DNA of 64,000 bases from an uncultured Verrucomicrobiota bacterium (GCA_937860055.1 CALMBO010000027.1:372001-436000); one strand, 5' to 3'. Shown: positions 44,401 through 51,660, counted from the first letter of the stretch. Notes: a model not told the origin generated them from the sequence alone. Program-made: numbers and translations.

Positions 44401-45438
44401 CTGCTCTGGACCAACTCCACCACCGCCCAGGGCGGATCGTTCGCCCGGAACACGCATTGGGAGCATGAGGTCGGTCTCGCCGAGGGCGACAACGTCCTCA
44501 CGGTCTCCGCGGCCATCGCCGGCACCGGCGCAGGTCCCGTCACCAATGCCGGCGATTCCATCTCCGATGCCGCCTATGCCGGCGGCTGGACCAATGGCAG
44601 CAACGGCGGCACCGGATTCGGCGCATGGACGCTCTATGCGGGCACCAACGCCGGCCACTTCGCGCACGCGACCAACGGCTGGGGCTTCTGGTCGCACGAG
44701 GGAGACAACCTCGCCGAGGCGATCCGGCCGCTGTCGTCCGCCCTCTCCACCGGCCAGACCTTCCAGGTTCGCATGAAGAATGGCTGGATCTGGGAAAGCG
44801 GCGGCTCCATCGGCATCGCCCTGCGCGATGGCTCGGGCGCCACCCTCTGGCAGCTCTACTTCAACGGCGGCGACAACTACTACAACATGCCCACCGGCGC
44901 TACCGGTGTCGCTTGGACGGATGCCGGCATCGATGTCGCCTTCACCGTCACCGCCCCCGGCGCCTATTCGGTCGATATCCAGCCCGTCGGCGGAAGCGTG
45001 CATCAATACGTCGGCACCTTCACCGGAGAGATCGCCCAGTTCCGCGCGTGGTCCTACAACAACGGGACAAGCGACACGAACAACTTCCAGCGCGATTTCT
45101 TCGTCAACAACCTCCGGGTGACCTCGCCGGGAGCCGGCGGCGAATCCTACAGCTCGGCCACCATCCACATCGTCCGCGAGGCGGGCGACAATCCCCCGCC
45201 CTATATTGCCGGCATCGATGTGATTTCCGGCGAGGGAGTCCTGCAGTTCAGCCTCACCAACAGCATTCCCGGCGCCCTGTATGCCATCTATTCAAGCGCC
45301 GTGCTGGTTCCCACCCAGAACTGGCAGATCGTCGAAGGCAGCACCCAGGCCGGAACCGGAAATGCCATCGACCTCTCCCTCACCAACGCGCTGTTGCCGA
45401 CCAATTTCTACTATCGCATCGGCTATACCCTGCCGTAG
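41479..45438 (+). CDS. Secreted GH57 amylolytic enzyme with two CBM25-like modules
   Basis: A 1,319-residue secreted protein. A signal peptide ends near 'NAHA' (residue 30). The catalytic region (about 33-725) begins 'RFWHNHQPIYWPE' (GH57 region 1), has the probable nucleophile Glu214 in 'GFFPTEMAF', 'WVIVASHH', and Asp360/Asp362 in 'ATDGDNAWGGG'. Two starch-binding CBM25-like modules follow (about 735-831 and 838-933), each ending in a Trp-rich 'CFN(D/N)G..W..N....NW' pattern. Then come an Ig-like domain (about 938-1015), a jelly-roll-like domain (about 1020-1220) and a C-terminal 'TNFYYRIGYTLP' segment common in Verrucomicrobia-type secreted proteins. It probably cuts starch or related alpha-glucans for the MalEFG transporter. 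The start at 41479 gives a correct signal peptide. Confidence 0.85.
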   Translation: MNTARRFLLRPLRGAAILSLVAGQIFNAHAANVRVSRFWHNHQPIYWPEWNGSDSELNRVQFAEDSIDLKPSQYYDTTTQHPDNNLTDIFGTGDRVTAYQSGPRNSLALLSSSAGYAISYSGSLIENVRSLGRAGELGYGSGWYDGYREAMGWNTPSGSRRMDMVGFTYHHSLGPVLPKAVFRKEIQIFKQVWWKAWNKNSDLSDHSKGFFPTEMAFTTEMIDVLRDEGYEWVIVASHHLSRTCPTYFNNGTAAGNYNINSSPPNKADLLGPSPSTGWWYASPNPGNAAWNVSPFAYQLHKVKYVNPSNGTEKTMIAVPSDDVLSYKAGYSGAEIGMVDSYIAPFANDANNPAIVLPATDGDNAWGGGNSSWMESTPSFFSACDSAGYGPTAIQDFVNSYGANATTAHIEDGAWIFPEMCYGSPYFLKWVDPPCNANNLASCYPDTQIDLETPGFALKFWDWAPVIAGANWCETAEQILEDEGGTVADWKIACPYDWDGTYTNPNEVERAWHIFLAGLDSGFNYYGGLGNDDEVKQSLANRRALEMLSPWMTSQRLANDRTPPSMFRPQRFPYNPGTNTFGWFNYNSTNQTYNKKMGSDFYVWTHVYDVSGVPDGGVVLKVRRDKDGVNSMSTTHNETYAGGDDVEGWISIPMTKRVLPSTREALNAAANNSQIDYFITPVAIADYYFAKVTMFRDDLVDYYIEAQDTKGNSYKSDIQHVYVVDDGTQGGVSPSATFSPSSPSDCAPITVDFNAATSVLATATTVNAVYHFSTNSADWTNAVMTRTSSNTFSITFSTIPDNAPQIEVCFNDGVNWESNGGSNWKATIRDCDAPEFVNGVCILPGVPTAGTAVSVIYDPSGRALASATNVNIHHGYNGGNWTTVPGAAMTQSNAYWTYAYTIPVAATSIVMCFNNGTTWDNNSSANWVFAVNPTSIPPVPDGVIITNPAVATATVANAVASYALQGTAGTNLTGNLLWTNSTTAQGGSFARNTHWEHEVGLAEGDNVLTVSAAIAGTGAGPVTNAGDSISDAAYAGGWTNGSNGGTGFGAWTLYAGTNAGHFAHATNGWGFWSHEGDNLAEAIRPLSSALSTGQTFQVRMKNGWIWESGGSIGIALRDGSGATLWQLYFNGGDNYYNMPTGATGVAWTDAGIDVAFTVTAPGAYSVDIQPVGGSVHQYVGTFTGEIAQFRAWSYNNGTSDTNNFQRDFFVNNLRVTSPGAGGESYSSATIHIVREAGDNPPPYIAGIDVISGEGVLQFSLTNSIPGALYAIYSSAVLVPTQNWQIVEGSTQAGTGNAIDLSLTNALLPTNFYYRIGYTLP

Positions 45439-45439
45439 G

Positions 45440-45459
45440 CCCCCCCCCCCCCCCCCCCC
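45440..45459 (+). repeat. Poly-C tract of 20 bases
   Basis: Twenty consecutive C residues begin two bases after the stop of the GH57 gene. Homopolymers this long are prone to slippage and to assembly error. It is outside any coding frame. Confidence 0.9.
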
Positions 45460-45507
45460 TGGTTGCCGCCCTCTTTCCTCTTCTCCACCGGGTAATCCCC
45501 GCCGTTG

Positions 45508-45525
45508 CCCCCCCCCCCCCCCCCC
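45508..45525 (+). repeat. Poly-C tract of 18 bases
   Basis: Eighteen C residues followed by an ACACACAC stretch, 48 bases after the first poly-C tract, in the same gap between convergent genes. The 170-base gap holds only these tracts and the terminator of the small basic protein gene. Confidence 0.9.
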
Positions 45526-45550
45526 ACACACACCGGCCCCCGGAGCCAGC

Positions 45551-45587
45551 AAAAAGCCCTTGGGTTCCTTTCGGAGCCCAAGGGCTT
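45551..45587 (-). terminator. Intrinsic terminator of the small basic protein gene
   Basis: An 11-bp stem AAGCCCTTGGG/CCCAAGGGCTT (45554-45564 with 45577-45587), extended by a few more pairs, ends on the minus strand in five T residues (45551-45555). It lies about 22 bases after the stop of the minus-strand gene. Confidence 0.92.
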
Positions 45588-45608
45588 CAGATTCCAGATG
45601 CCAATGGC

Positions 45609-45764
45609 CTACACGGGGGCCTTCGTTTTCGGCAAGCCGCGGCCGCGATCGCCCTCTTTCCACTTGCCAGCGGCCTTCATGACTTCGATGCGCTCAAAGC
45701 GCTTCAAGACGTTGCGGCGGGCGGCCACCTTGCTGGCTCCCTTGAGACTGCGATGCATGGACAT
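45609..45764 (-). CDS. Small basic protein of the Chlamydiae/Verrucomicrobia family
   Basis: A 51-residue, highly basic protein. It reads MSMHRSLKG..., then 'ARRNVLKRFERIEVMKAAGK', and ends 'GLPKTKAPV'. The core 'RNVLKRFERI' and the end 'GLPKTK' match my recollection of the PVC-specific small basic protein family, whose members are about 45-60 residues and suspected to be ribosome-associated. Function is not proven. GGAG stands eight bases before the ATG; an internal ATG two codons later is possible. It has its own TTGACA promoter and a strong terminator, as expected of a highly expressed gene. Confidence 0.88.
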   Translation of the reverse strand: MSMHRSLKGASKVAARRNVLKRFERIEVMKAAGKWKEGDRGRGLPKTKAPV

Positions 45765-45814
45765 GGGTTTTTCTCCGTTTCAATCGATGGGTTTCTGAAT
45801 GAATGAGTCGCGAA

Positions 45815-45842
45815 CTTGTACCATTTCCGCGGCCAATGTCAA
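45815..45842 (-). promoter_or_regulatory. Predicted promoter of the small basic protein gene
   Basis: On the minus strand a perfect TTGACA (45837-45842) and TACAAG (45815-45820) are 16 bases apart. The -35 box overlaps the stop codon of the upstream glycosyltransferase gene. The leader would be about 43 bases. Confidence 0.5.
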
Positions 45843-46966
45843 CCCCTGCATTCGGCGGAATAGAGCCCGATATGGTCCCGGACCATGCGGTCGAACGGAA
45901 AGTCCCGCTCCAGACGGTCGCGGGCCCGCAGGCCTGCGGCATGGGCTTTCTCGGGCGCCGCAAGGCATTCCTTCAGGGCCGCGGCCAAGGCGCGGACACT
46001 GCCCTTCCGGACCAGGACTCCGGTTTCGCCATCCTGGACCAGTTCGGGCAGCCCCCCTGCGCGCGTTGCCAGGACGGGGCGCATCCACGCCATTGCTTCC
46101 ATCACGCTCATGGGCTGGTTCTCCACCCGCGAGCACTGCACCAGCACATGGACCCGCCGGAAAAAATCGGAGGGGGACATGCGCCCCTCCAGGTTCACGC
46201 GGCCGGCAAGCCCCAGTTGCCCGATCTGATGCTGCAGCTTCTCGCGCAGGGGCCCCTCGCCCGCAATCAGGATCCGCCAGGACCGCGGCGAAGAATCCAG
46301 ATCGCGCGACAGCCGGGCCGCGGCGCGCAGGAGTATCGCGTGGTTCTTCTCCTCGCTGAGCCGCCCCAGCAGGCCAAAGGTGAAAACCTCGCCCGGCGCA
46401 TCCCAAAGCTGGCGGGCCTCGCTTCGCGAAACCACCGAATCCGCATGGATGCCCGTGGGAATATGGGCCAGTTGCAGGGGCCCCAATCCGCATCGGCGCA
46501 GATAGCGCTCGTAGAAATCGCACAGGACGATCACCCGGGAGAAGCGCCGCAAGGCATGGATGTTCAGGACCTGGAAAAGGCGCTCCTTCAGTTCCCAGCG
46601 GAAAAGCCAGCCGTGGACGGTGCTGACCACCGGGAAAAGCATGCCGCCCCTCGAAGCCAGGTCGGCATGCCAATCGGCCTTGTAGCCCGTGGAATGGAGG
46701 ATATCCACCCCTTCCCGCGCCATGAAGTCGCGGATCCGCCCGATGGCCTCCCGCGACAAGCGGTGGCGGACCGGAATCTCCATCACCGGCACCCGCTGCC
46801 GAAACGCATCCGCCAAAGGGCTTTCCCCGCTCCCCAGGCGGGTTTCATGCATCAGCAACACCTGCACGGAGATCCCGGCGGCGGCCAATCCCTCGACCAG
46901 CCGGATGGTCGCCTGTTCGGCCCCATAGATGGCCCGGCTGTCCTGCAGAAGAAATGCCACTTTCAT
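45839..46966 (-). CDS. Family 4 glycosyltransferase
   Basis: A 375-residue GT-B fold enzyme. The N-terminal half begins 'KVAFLLQDSRAIYGAEQATIRLVEGL', with the open-sugar-site pattern of GT4 enzymes. The C-terminal half has 'FGLLGRLSEEKNH', 'ILIAGEGPLREKL' and the nucleotide-sugar motif EX7E in 'ENQPMSVMEAMAWMRPVLATRAGG'. It probably adds a sugar to a glycan or glycolipid of the envelope; donor and acceptor cannot be read. The ATG at 46966 begins the Rossmann strand directly; 37 additional codons upstream overlap the argF promoter region and look non-coding. It is divergent from argF. Confidence 0.87.
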   Translation of the reverse strand: MKVAFLLQDSRAIYGAEQATIRLVEGLAAAGISVQVLLMHETRLGSGESPLADAFRQRVPVMEIPVRHRLSREAIGRIRDFMAREGVDILHSTGYKADWHADLASRGGMLFPVVSTVHGWLFRWELKERLFQVLNIHALRRFSRVIVLCDFYERYLRRCGLGPLQLAHIPTGIHADSVVSRSEARQLWDAPGEVFTFGLLGRLSEEKNHAILLRAAARLSRDLDSSPRSWRILIAGEGPLREKLQHQIGQLGLAGRVNLEGRMSPSDFFRRVHVLVQCSRVENQPMSVMEAMAWMRPVLATRAGGLPELVQDGETGVLVRKGSVRALAAALKECLAAPEKAHAAGLRARDRLERDFPFDRMVRDHIGLYSAECRG

Positions 46967-47026
46967 CGCCGCCACTGTAGCGGAACGGATTCCAAAGCGC
47001 AAACCCGCCCGGGAACGGAAAAATGT

Positions 47027-47055
47027 TTTACCCCCGTCCTCTTCTCGTGTAGGAT
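47027..47055 (+). promoter_or_regulatory. Possible promoter of argF
   Basis: TTTACC (47027-47032) and TAGGAT (47050-47055) are 17 bases apart. The in-frame GTG at 47065 would then be nearly leaderless, while the ATG at 47086 would have a leader of about 24 bases. Confidence 0.35.
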
Positions 47056-47085
47056 GTTTCCCATGTGTTGAAGACAAGGCATCCC

Positions 47086-48033
47086 ATGAGACATCTGCTT
47101 ACATTGGAAGACTGGAGCCCGGATCAAATCGCCGAAGCGATCGCCACGGCGCGGACCATCAAGGCAAACCCGGCAAAATACGCGGACACCCTGCGCCGCA
47201 AGACCCTCTGCATGATTTTCGAGAAACCCTCCCTCCGGACCCGCCTCTCCTTCGAGGCCGGCATGAACCAAATGGGCGGGCACGCCATCTACTACGATAC
47301 CTCCACCTCCCCCTTCGGCGCCGGCAAGGAATCCATCGCCGACACCGTGCGGACCATGTGCCGCTACGTGGACATCATCATGGCCCGGCTCTTCAAGCAC
47401 GAAGATCTGCTGGAGATGGCCCGCTACAGCACCGTTCCCCTCATCAACGCCCTGACCAACTTCTCCCATCCCGGCCAGATCCTGGCCGATCTGCAGACCA
47501 TCGAGGAACACAAGGGCCGCCTCAAGGGCCTCAAGCTGGCCTATCTGGGCGACAGCTTCAACAATGTGACCCACTCCCTCCTCTTTGCCTGCCCCAAGAT
47601 GGGCATGCACCTCTCCATCGGCTGCCCCGAAGGCAAGGACTACGAACCGGCCGCCAGCGCCTTCGCCGCCGCCCGGGCCGATGCCGCCCGGAATGGCGTG
47701 GAATTCGAGGTCTCCCATGACGCCGCCGCCGCCATCCGGGGCGCGGACGTGGTCTATACCGATTCCTGGATGAGCTACCACATCCCCAAGGACAAGGCCG
47801 GCGCCCGCATGAAGATCTTCGGCCCCTACCAGGTGACCGGCGAACTGATGAAAAAGGCCAGGCCCGATGCCATCTTCCTCAACTGCCTGCCGGCCATGCG
47901 CGGCATGGAACAAACCGCCGAGGTCATCGACGGCCCCCAATCGGTGGTGTTCGACGAAGCCGAAAACCGCATGCACATGCACAAGGCTTTGATGTTGATT
48001 TTGCTGAGGCAAGCCGGCACCATCCAGGGCTGA
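47086..48033 (+). CDS. argF: Ornithine carbamoyltransferase-like protein
   Basis: A 315-residue transcarbamylase. The carbamoyl-phosphate site is 'FEKPSLRTR' (residues 45-53; many enzymes have STRTR), with 'HPGQILADLQT' (from 128) for HPCQ, 'LAYLGDSFNNVTHS', and the ornithine-site 'FLNCLPAMRG' (Cys267) for HCLP. The SMG loop that grips ornithine in the classical enzyme is replaced by 'DSWMSYHIPKDK'. The fold and length fit OTCase, which makes citrulline in arginine synthesis, but an alternative amino acceptor is possible. ATG at 47086 with a weak AAGG is chosen; GTG at 47065 would add seven residues. A kinase gene follows after 14 bases. Confidence 0.82.
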   Translation: MRHLLTLEDWSPDQIAEAIATARTIKANPAKYADTLRRKTLCMIFEKPSLRTRLSFEAGMNQMGGHAIYYDTSTSPFGAGKESIADTVRTMCRYVDIIMARLFKHEDLLEMARYSTVPLINALTNFSHPGQILADLQTIEEHKGRLKGLKLAYLGDSFNNVTHSLLFACPKMGMHLSIGCPEGKDYEPAASAFAAARADAARNGVEFEVSHDAAAAIRGADVVYTDSWMSYHIPKDKAGARMKIFGPYQVTGELMKKARPDAIFLNCLPAMRGMEQTAEVIDGPQSVVFDEAENRMHMHKALMLILLRQAGTIQG

Positions 48034-48047
48034 AGCGGATTCCATCC

Positions 48048-49850
48048 ATGAGCAGCGAACTGGCAGGCGACATCCTCATCGAACGGTTCGAGGTCATCGC
48101 CTGCGCCAAATGTTCCCAGCCCATCGACACCACCCGGTCCGACCCGTTCAGCCTCATCCATTGCCCCGTCTGCGGCGCCGAAATGCGGATCCCCGCCCGC
48201 TTCGCCAACTTCATCCTCCTGGATCAGCTGGGCAAGGGCGGTATGGGATCTGTCTACAAGGCCTACGACGAAACCCTGGGCCGCACGGTCGCCCTCAAGG
48301 TGATGCAGCAGTCCATCGGCCAGGATCGCGCCTTCGTCGAGCAGTTCCTGCAGGAGGCCCGCGCCCTCGCCGCCATCAACAACCCCCACATCGTCCAGAT
48401 CTACAGCTATGGCGAGGAAAACGGACAGCCCTACATCGTGATGGAACTGGTGGATGGCGGACGCCTCGACCACATCCAGGAAAAACAGAAATCCCTCGAT
48501 GAGGTCGTGGTGTTGCAGACCGCCCTGCAAGTCATCCGCGGGTTGCAGGCGGCCAATGCCGCCGGCATGACCCACGGCGACATCAAGCCGGCCAACATCC
48601 TCTTCGACCGCGCCGGCCACGCCAAGGTGGCCGACTTCGGCCTAGCCCGCTTCAAGGGCGAAAAACCAAAGCCGGGCGAAGTCTGGGGCACCCCCTACTA
48701 TGTCGCCCCGGAAGTCGTCCGCGGCCAGGCCCCCAACGCCGGCTCCGACATCTATTCCCTCGGCGGAACCCTCTACCATGTGCTCACCGGGGAGCCGCCC
48801 TTCAATTGCGAAACCGTCACGGATACCGTCCTCCTCCGGTTCAAGGAACCGCCCCCCGACCCCCGCGTCTTCAAGAGTTCCATCAGCGCCAAGACCTCTT
48901 CCATCCTCCTGCGGATGCTGGCGATGGATCCCTTCGCCCGCTATCCGACCTATGAGTCCCTCCTCAAGGATTTTTCCGACGCCTTGGACCCCCTCATTGA
49001 GGCACGGTCCGGAAAAAAGAAGGTCCCGGAAAAGAAAAGCGTGGCGGTCCCCGTCATGCTGGGCCTCGTGGCTCTGGCGCTGATCGGCGGCATCTCCTAT
49101 TTCGGCGTCGTCCTCTTCAAGGCCCATCAGAAGGCCAAGGCCGAACAGGCCCAGTTCGAACGCGATATCGCCGAAGGGCGGATCAAGCAGCGCTTCGTTG
49201 GAGGCAAGCTCGTCTATGTCCGCGTGGATGCCGACCCCGCCGCGGGCACCACCCCTTCGCCGACCGCTCCCGTCGATGAATGGTCCATTCCCGCCAGCGT
49301 GGATGCCGCCATCTCGGGCGACAACGCTTCCGCCGAATTCAAGGACCAGACCTTCCTTCCCCTGCGCGCGGGGAATGGCGGCGAACTGGCGGAAGCCAGC
49401 AAGATCTATCTCCGATTCCCCCTGGCGGACGTCGGCCGGACACGCATCGACCAGGCCTCCCTGCGCTTGACCGCCCGCAAAACCGCCTCCAAGCCCAAGA
49501 CCGCTCCCTACAAGCTCCAGCTCTGGGGGCTCAAGGCGCCGGAATCGTGGGATGGGCAGTTCACCTGGTCCACCGCCCCCGCCAACGACACCACCAGCAC
49601 CGGCGGCATGATGGCCGAGAAGGCCGTCCTCCTGGCAACCTTCGATATCCCCGCGAATCCCGAAACCGGCGATCCCCTCCTGTTTTCCGATGCATCGCTC
49701 GCCGCCTTCATCCGCGACTATGCCCACGATGAAATCACCCTGGTGGTCACCGGCGATACCGAAACAGATCACCGGAGCGGCTGGCGGATCACGGCCACCG
49801 AAGATGCCGAACGGTTCCGCCCCCCCACCCTGATCCTCAAGGCGAAGTGA
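48048..49850 (+). CDS. Transmembrane serine/threonine kinase with zinc ribbon and C-terminal sensor-like domain
   Basis: A 600-residue receptor-type kinase. An N-terminal zinc-ribbon-like motif has Cys19, Cys22, Cys39 and Cys42. The kinase domain (about 55-315) has 'LGKGGMGSVYKA' (from 61), 'VALKVM', 'HGDIKPANILF' with Asp178, 'ADFGLA' with Asp196, and 'YYVAPEV'. A single membrane helix spans about 332-357. Outside the membrane, residues about 420-600 form a beta-rich domain with 'SKIYLRFPLADVGRTRIDQASLRLTA' in parts, resembling DNRLRE/CBM-like beta sandwiches. This architecture suggests sensing of an extracellular polymer. It is probably co-transcribed with argF. Confidence 0.85.
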   Translation: MSSELAGDILIERFEVIACAKCSQPIDTTRSDPFSLIHCPVCGAEMRIPARFANFILLDQLGKGGMGSVYKAYDETLGRTVALKVMQQSIGQDRAFVEQFLQEARALAAINNPHIVQIYSYGEENGQPYIVMELVDGGRLDHIQEKQKSLDEVVVLQTALQVIRGLQAANAAGMTHGDIKPANILFDRAGHAKVADFGLARFKGEKPKPGEVWGTPYYVAPEVVRGQAPNAGSDIYSLGGTLYHVLTGEPPFNCETVTDTVLLRFKEPPPDPRVFKSSISAKTSSILLRMLAMDPFARYPTYESLLKDFSDALDPLIEARSGKKKVPEKKSVAVPVMLGLVALALIGGISYFGVVLFKAHQKAKAEQAQFERDIAEGRIKQRFVGGKLVYVRVDADPAAGTTPSPTAPVDEWSIPASVDAAISGDNASAEFKDQTFLPLRAGNGGELAEASKIYLRFPLADVGRTRIDQASLRLTARKTASKPKTAPYKLQLWGLKAPESWDGQFTWSTAPANDTTSTGGMMAEKAVLLATFDIPANPETGDPLLFSDASLAAFIRDYAHDEITLVVTGDTETDHRSGWRITATEDAERFRPPTLILKAK

Positions 49851-49864
49851 ACCCGCCCCCTATT

Positions 49865-49883
49865 GGGAGGGAAGGCGCCGCCT
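49865..49883 (+). repeat. Solo head of the composite repeat
   Basis: GGGAGGGAAGGCGCCGCCT closely matches the head of the composite element (compare 3637-3651) but no dyads follow. It again lies just after a plus-strand stop, between the convergent kinase and kdsB genes, and its end touches the kdsB stop. Confidence 0.55.
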
Positions 49884-50640
49884 AAAGCAACCCGGCCTCG
49901 CGCAACAACGCTTCGGCCTTGGGCACGTCCCCTGGCGAGTCCACTCCGATCCCGAACGCCTCGCAATCCAGCACCGCCATGCGGCAGCCCAGCGACAACG
50001 CCCGCAATTGTTCCAGCTTCTCCAGGTTCTCCAGCGCGCAGGGTGGCTCCTTCACCAGCCTCTCCAGGAATGCCCGCTGGTAGCCGTAGATTCCGATATG
50101 CCGGAAGTGCTGCCCTTCCACCGGCGCGAATCCCGCCTCCGCCCCGCGCACAAACGGAATGACCGACCGGGAGAAATAGAGGGCGCGCCCCTCCCGGTCC
50201 CGGACCACTTTCACCACATCGGGATTATGCAATTCCCCGGCCGACCGCACCGGCGAGGCCGCCGTCGCCATGTCCCAGCCGGTCTGGTCGGCCAGCACCC
50301 CCGCCACCCGGTCGATCAGGCCGGGATCGATCAACGGCTCGTCGCCCTGGATGTTCACCACCACATCGGCCCGGATGTCCCGGATCGCTTCCGCAATCCG
50401 GTCTGTGCCGGAGGGGTGGTCGGCGCGCGTCATCGCGGCCCTTGCCCCGAAAGACATCGCCGCCGCCGCGATCCGTTCGTCATCCGTCGCCACGAGGATC
50501 TCGTCGAGCCGGCGGGCCTGCCGGGTTCGCTCCACCACCCAGGCCAGCAGCGGCTTGCCGCCAATCGGAGCCAGGCTCTTTCCCGGGAAACGGGTGGAAC
50601 CCCACCGCGACGGAATGACACCGACCACGCGGGGCTTCAT
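49882..50640 (-). CDS. kdsB: CMP-Kdo synthetase
   Basis: KdsB activates 3-deoxy-D-manno-octulosonate as CMP-Kdo for the LPS inner core. The 252-residue protein has the nucleotide site 'VIPSRWGSTRFPGKSLAPIGGKPLL' in parts, 'DDERIAAAA', 'DHPSGTDRIAEA', 'VVNIQGDEPLIDP' and 'GIYGYQRAFL', all as in E. coli KdsB, with the same length. The ATG overlaps the stop of the heptose kinase gene (ATGA). It is the last gene of the envelope operon. Its presence with rfaE1 shows that the cell makes a Kdo- and probably heptose-containing lipopolysaccharide. Confidence 0.95.
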   Translation of the reverse strand: MKPRVVGVIPSRWGSTRFPGKSLAPIGGKPLLAWVVERTRQARRLDEILVATDDERIAAAAMSFGARAAMTRADHPSGTDRIAEAIRDIRADVVVNIQGDEPLIDPGLIDRVAGVLADQTGWDMATAASPVRSAGELHNPDVVKVVRDREGRALYFSRSVIPFVRGAEAGFAPVEGQHFRHIGIYGYQRAFLERLVKEPPCALENLEKLEQLRALSLGCRMAVLDCEAFGIGVDSPGDVPKAEALLREAGLL

Positions 50641-51650
50641 GGCTCGGAATTCCGCATGTGGGCCAGCAGTTCCTCCGGCGTGCAGGAAGCGGTCCCGAGC
50701 TTGCCCACTACCACGCCGGCGGCGATATTCGCCAGCTCCGCCGATTCCAGAAACTCCGCCCCCGCCGCCAAGGCGGTTACGCAGGCCGCGATGACCGTGT
50801 CGCCCGCGCCGCTGACATCGAACACTTCCCGCGCGCGGGTCGGCACATGGCGGGGACCCTTGCCGCTTGTCATCAGGAACATCCCCTGCGCCCCGAGGGT
50901 AATCGCCAGATTCTCGGCCGCCCACTTCTCCATCAGGATCTCGCCGGTCTTCAGCAGGGCCTTGTCGGCCAGCGGATTGTCCTTCGCCCCAGGATCGGCC
51001 ATCCCGGCGATCGCGAAGGCTTCCTTGCGGTTGGGCGTCGCCACCGTGATGCCTTTCATGTTCAGATCATGCCCTTCCTTGGGGTCCAGGCCGACGGGGA
51101 TCTTCCGCCTGCGGGCCGCCGCCAGGACAAGATCCACGACCTTCTGGGTCACCGCACCCTTGCCATAGTCCTCGACGATGACGCCATCCACCCGCCCCAG
51201 TTCAAGGGCAAGCATGGCGAGGAATTTCTCGCTCTGGCGCGGCGACCATGCCGTCGAGCGCTCGAAATCAACGCGGACCACCTGCTGGCGCTCCGCGATG
51301 ATGCGCTCCTTGACGATGGTGCTGGCCCCCGCGAACATCATGGCGCATTCCACGTCCACATCCGCATGCGTCAGCAGCCAGCGGAGCTCGATGCCCGCCG
51401 AATCCTTGCCGATCATGCCCGCGACCGAGGCCTTTCCTCCCAGGGTGCGGATGTTGCAGGCCACGTTGCTGGCCCCGCCCGGCATGCTGGTCTCCCGGAC
51501 GACCTTCACCACCGGCACCGGCGCCTCCGGCGAAATCCGGCTGACCGAACCATACACATACCGGTCCAGCATCAGGTCGCCGACAACCAGCACGCGGCGA
51601 CGCGGAAATTTCCGCAGCAAGGCGGTAGCTCGCTTCTGGGATATGCTCAT
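50637..51650 (-). CDS. rfaE1: D-glycero-beta-D-manno-heptose-7-phosphate kinase
   Basis: This enzyme phosphorylates heptose 7-phosphate on the way to ADP-heptose for LPS. The 337-residue protein is a PfkB/ribokinase fold: 'VLVVGDLMLDRYVYGSVSRISPEAPVPV' in parts at the N-terminus, 'PGGASNVACNI', and the catalytic 'DVSGAGDTVIAAC' near the C-terminus. It corresponds to domain 1 of bifunctional HldE; the adenylyltransferase domain 2 is missing and must be encoded elsewhere. GGAGGAAT precedes the start. It lies ten bases after the DUF3108 gene and overlaps kdsB. Confidence 0.93.
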   Translation of the reverse strand: MSISQKRATALLRKFPRRRVLVVGDLMLDRYVYGSVSRISPEAPVPVVKVVRETSMPGGASNVACNIRTLGGKASVAGMIGKDSAGIELRWLLTHADVDVECAMMFAGASTIVKERIIAERQQVVRVDFERSTAWSPRQSEKFLAMLALELGRVDGVIVEDYGKGAVTQKVVDLVLAAARRRKIPVGLDPKEGHDLNMKGITVATPNRKEAFAIAGMADPGAKDNPLADKALLKTGEILMEKWAAENLAITLGAQGMFLMTSGKGPRHVPTRAREVFDVSGAGDTVIAACVTALAAGAEFLESAELANIAAGVVVGKLGTASCTPEELLAHMRNSEP

Positions 51651-51660
51651 GGATTCCTCC

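Noticed and set aside
41203-45168. A 1,321-codon open frame on the minus strand opposite the GH57 gene
   Set aside because: It lies exactly over a well-supported secreted enzyme, its translation is Gly/Val/Asp-rich without any domain, and such antisense frames are expected in GC-rich DNA.
46967-47077. N-terminal extension of 37 residues on the GT4 glycosyltransferase
   Set aside because: It would overlap the divergent argF promoter region and adds residues unlike the family; the ATG at 46966 begins the expected Rossmann strand.
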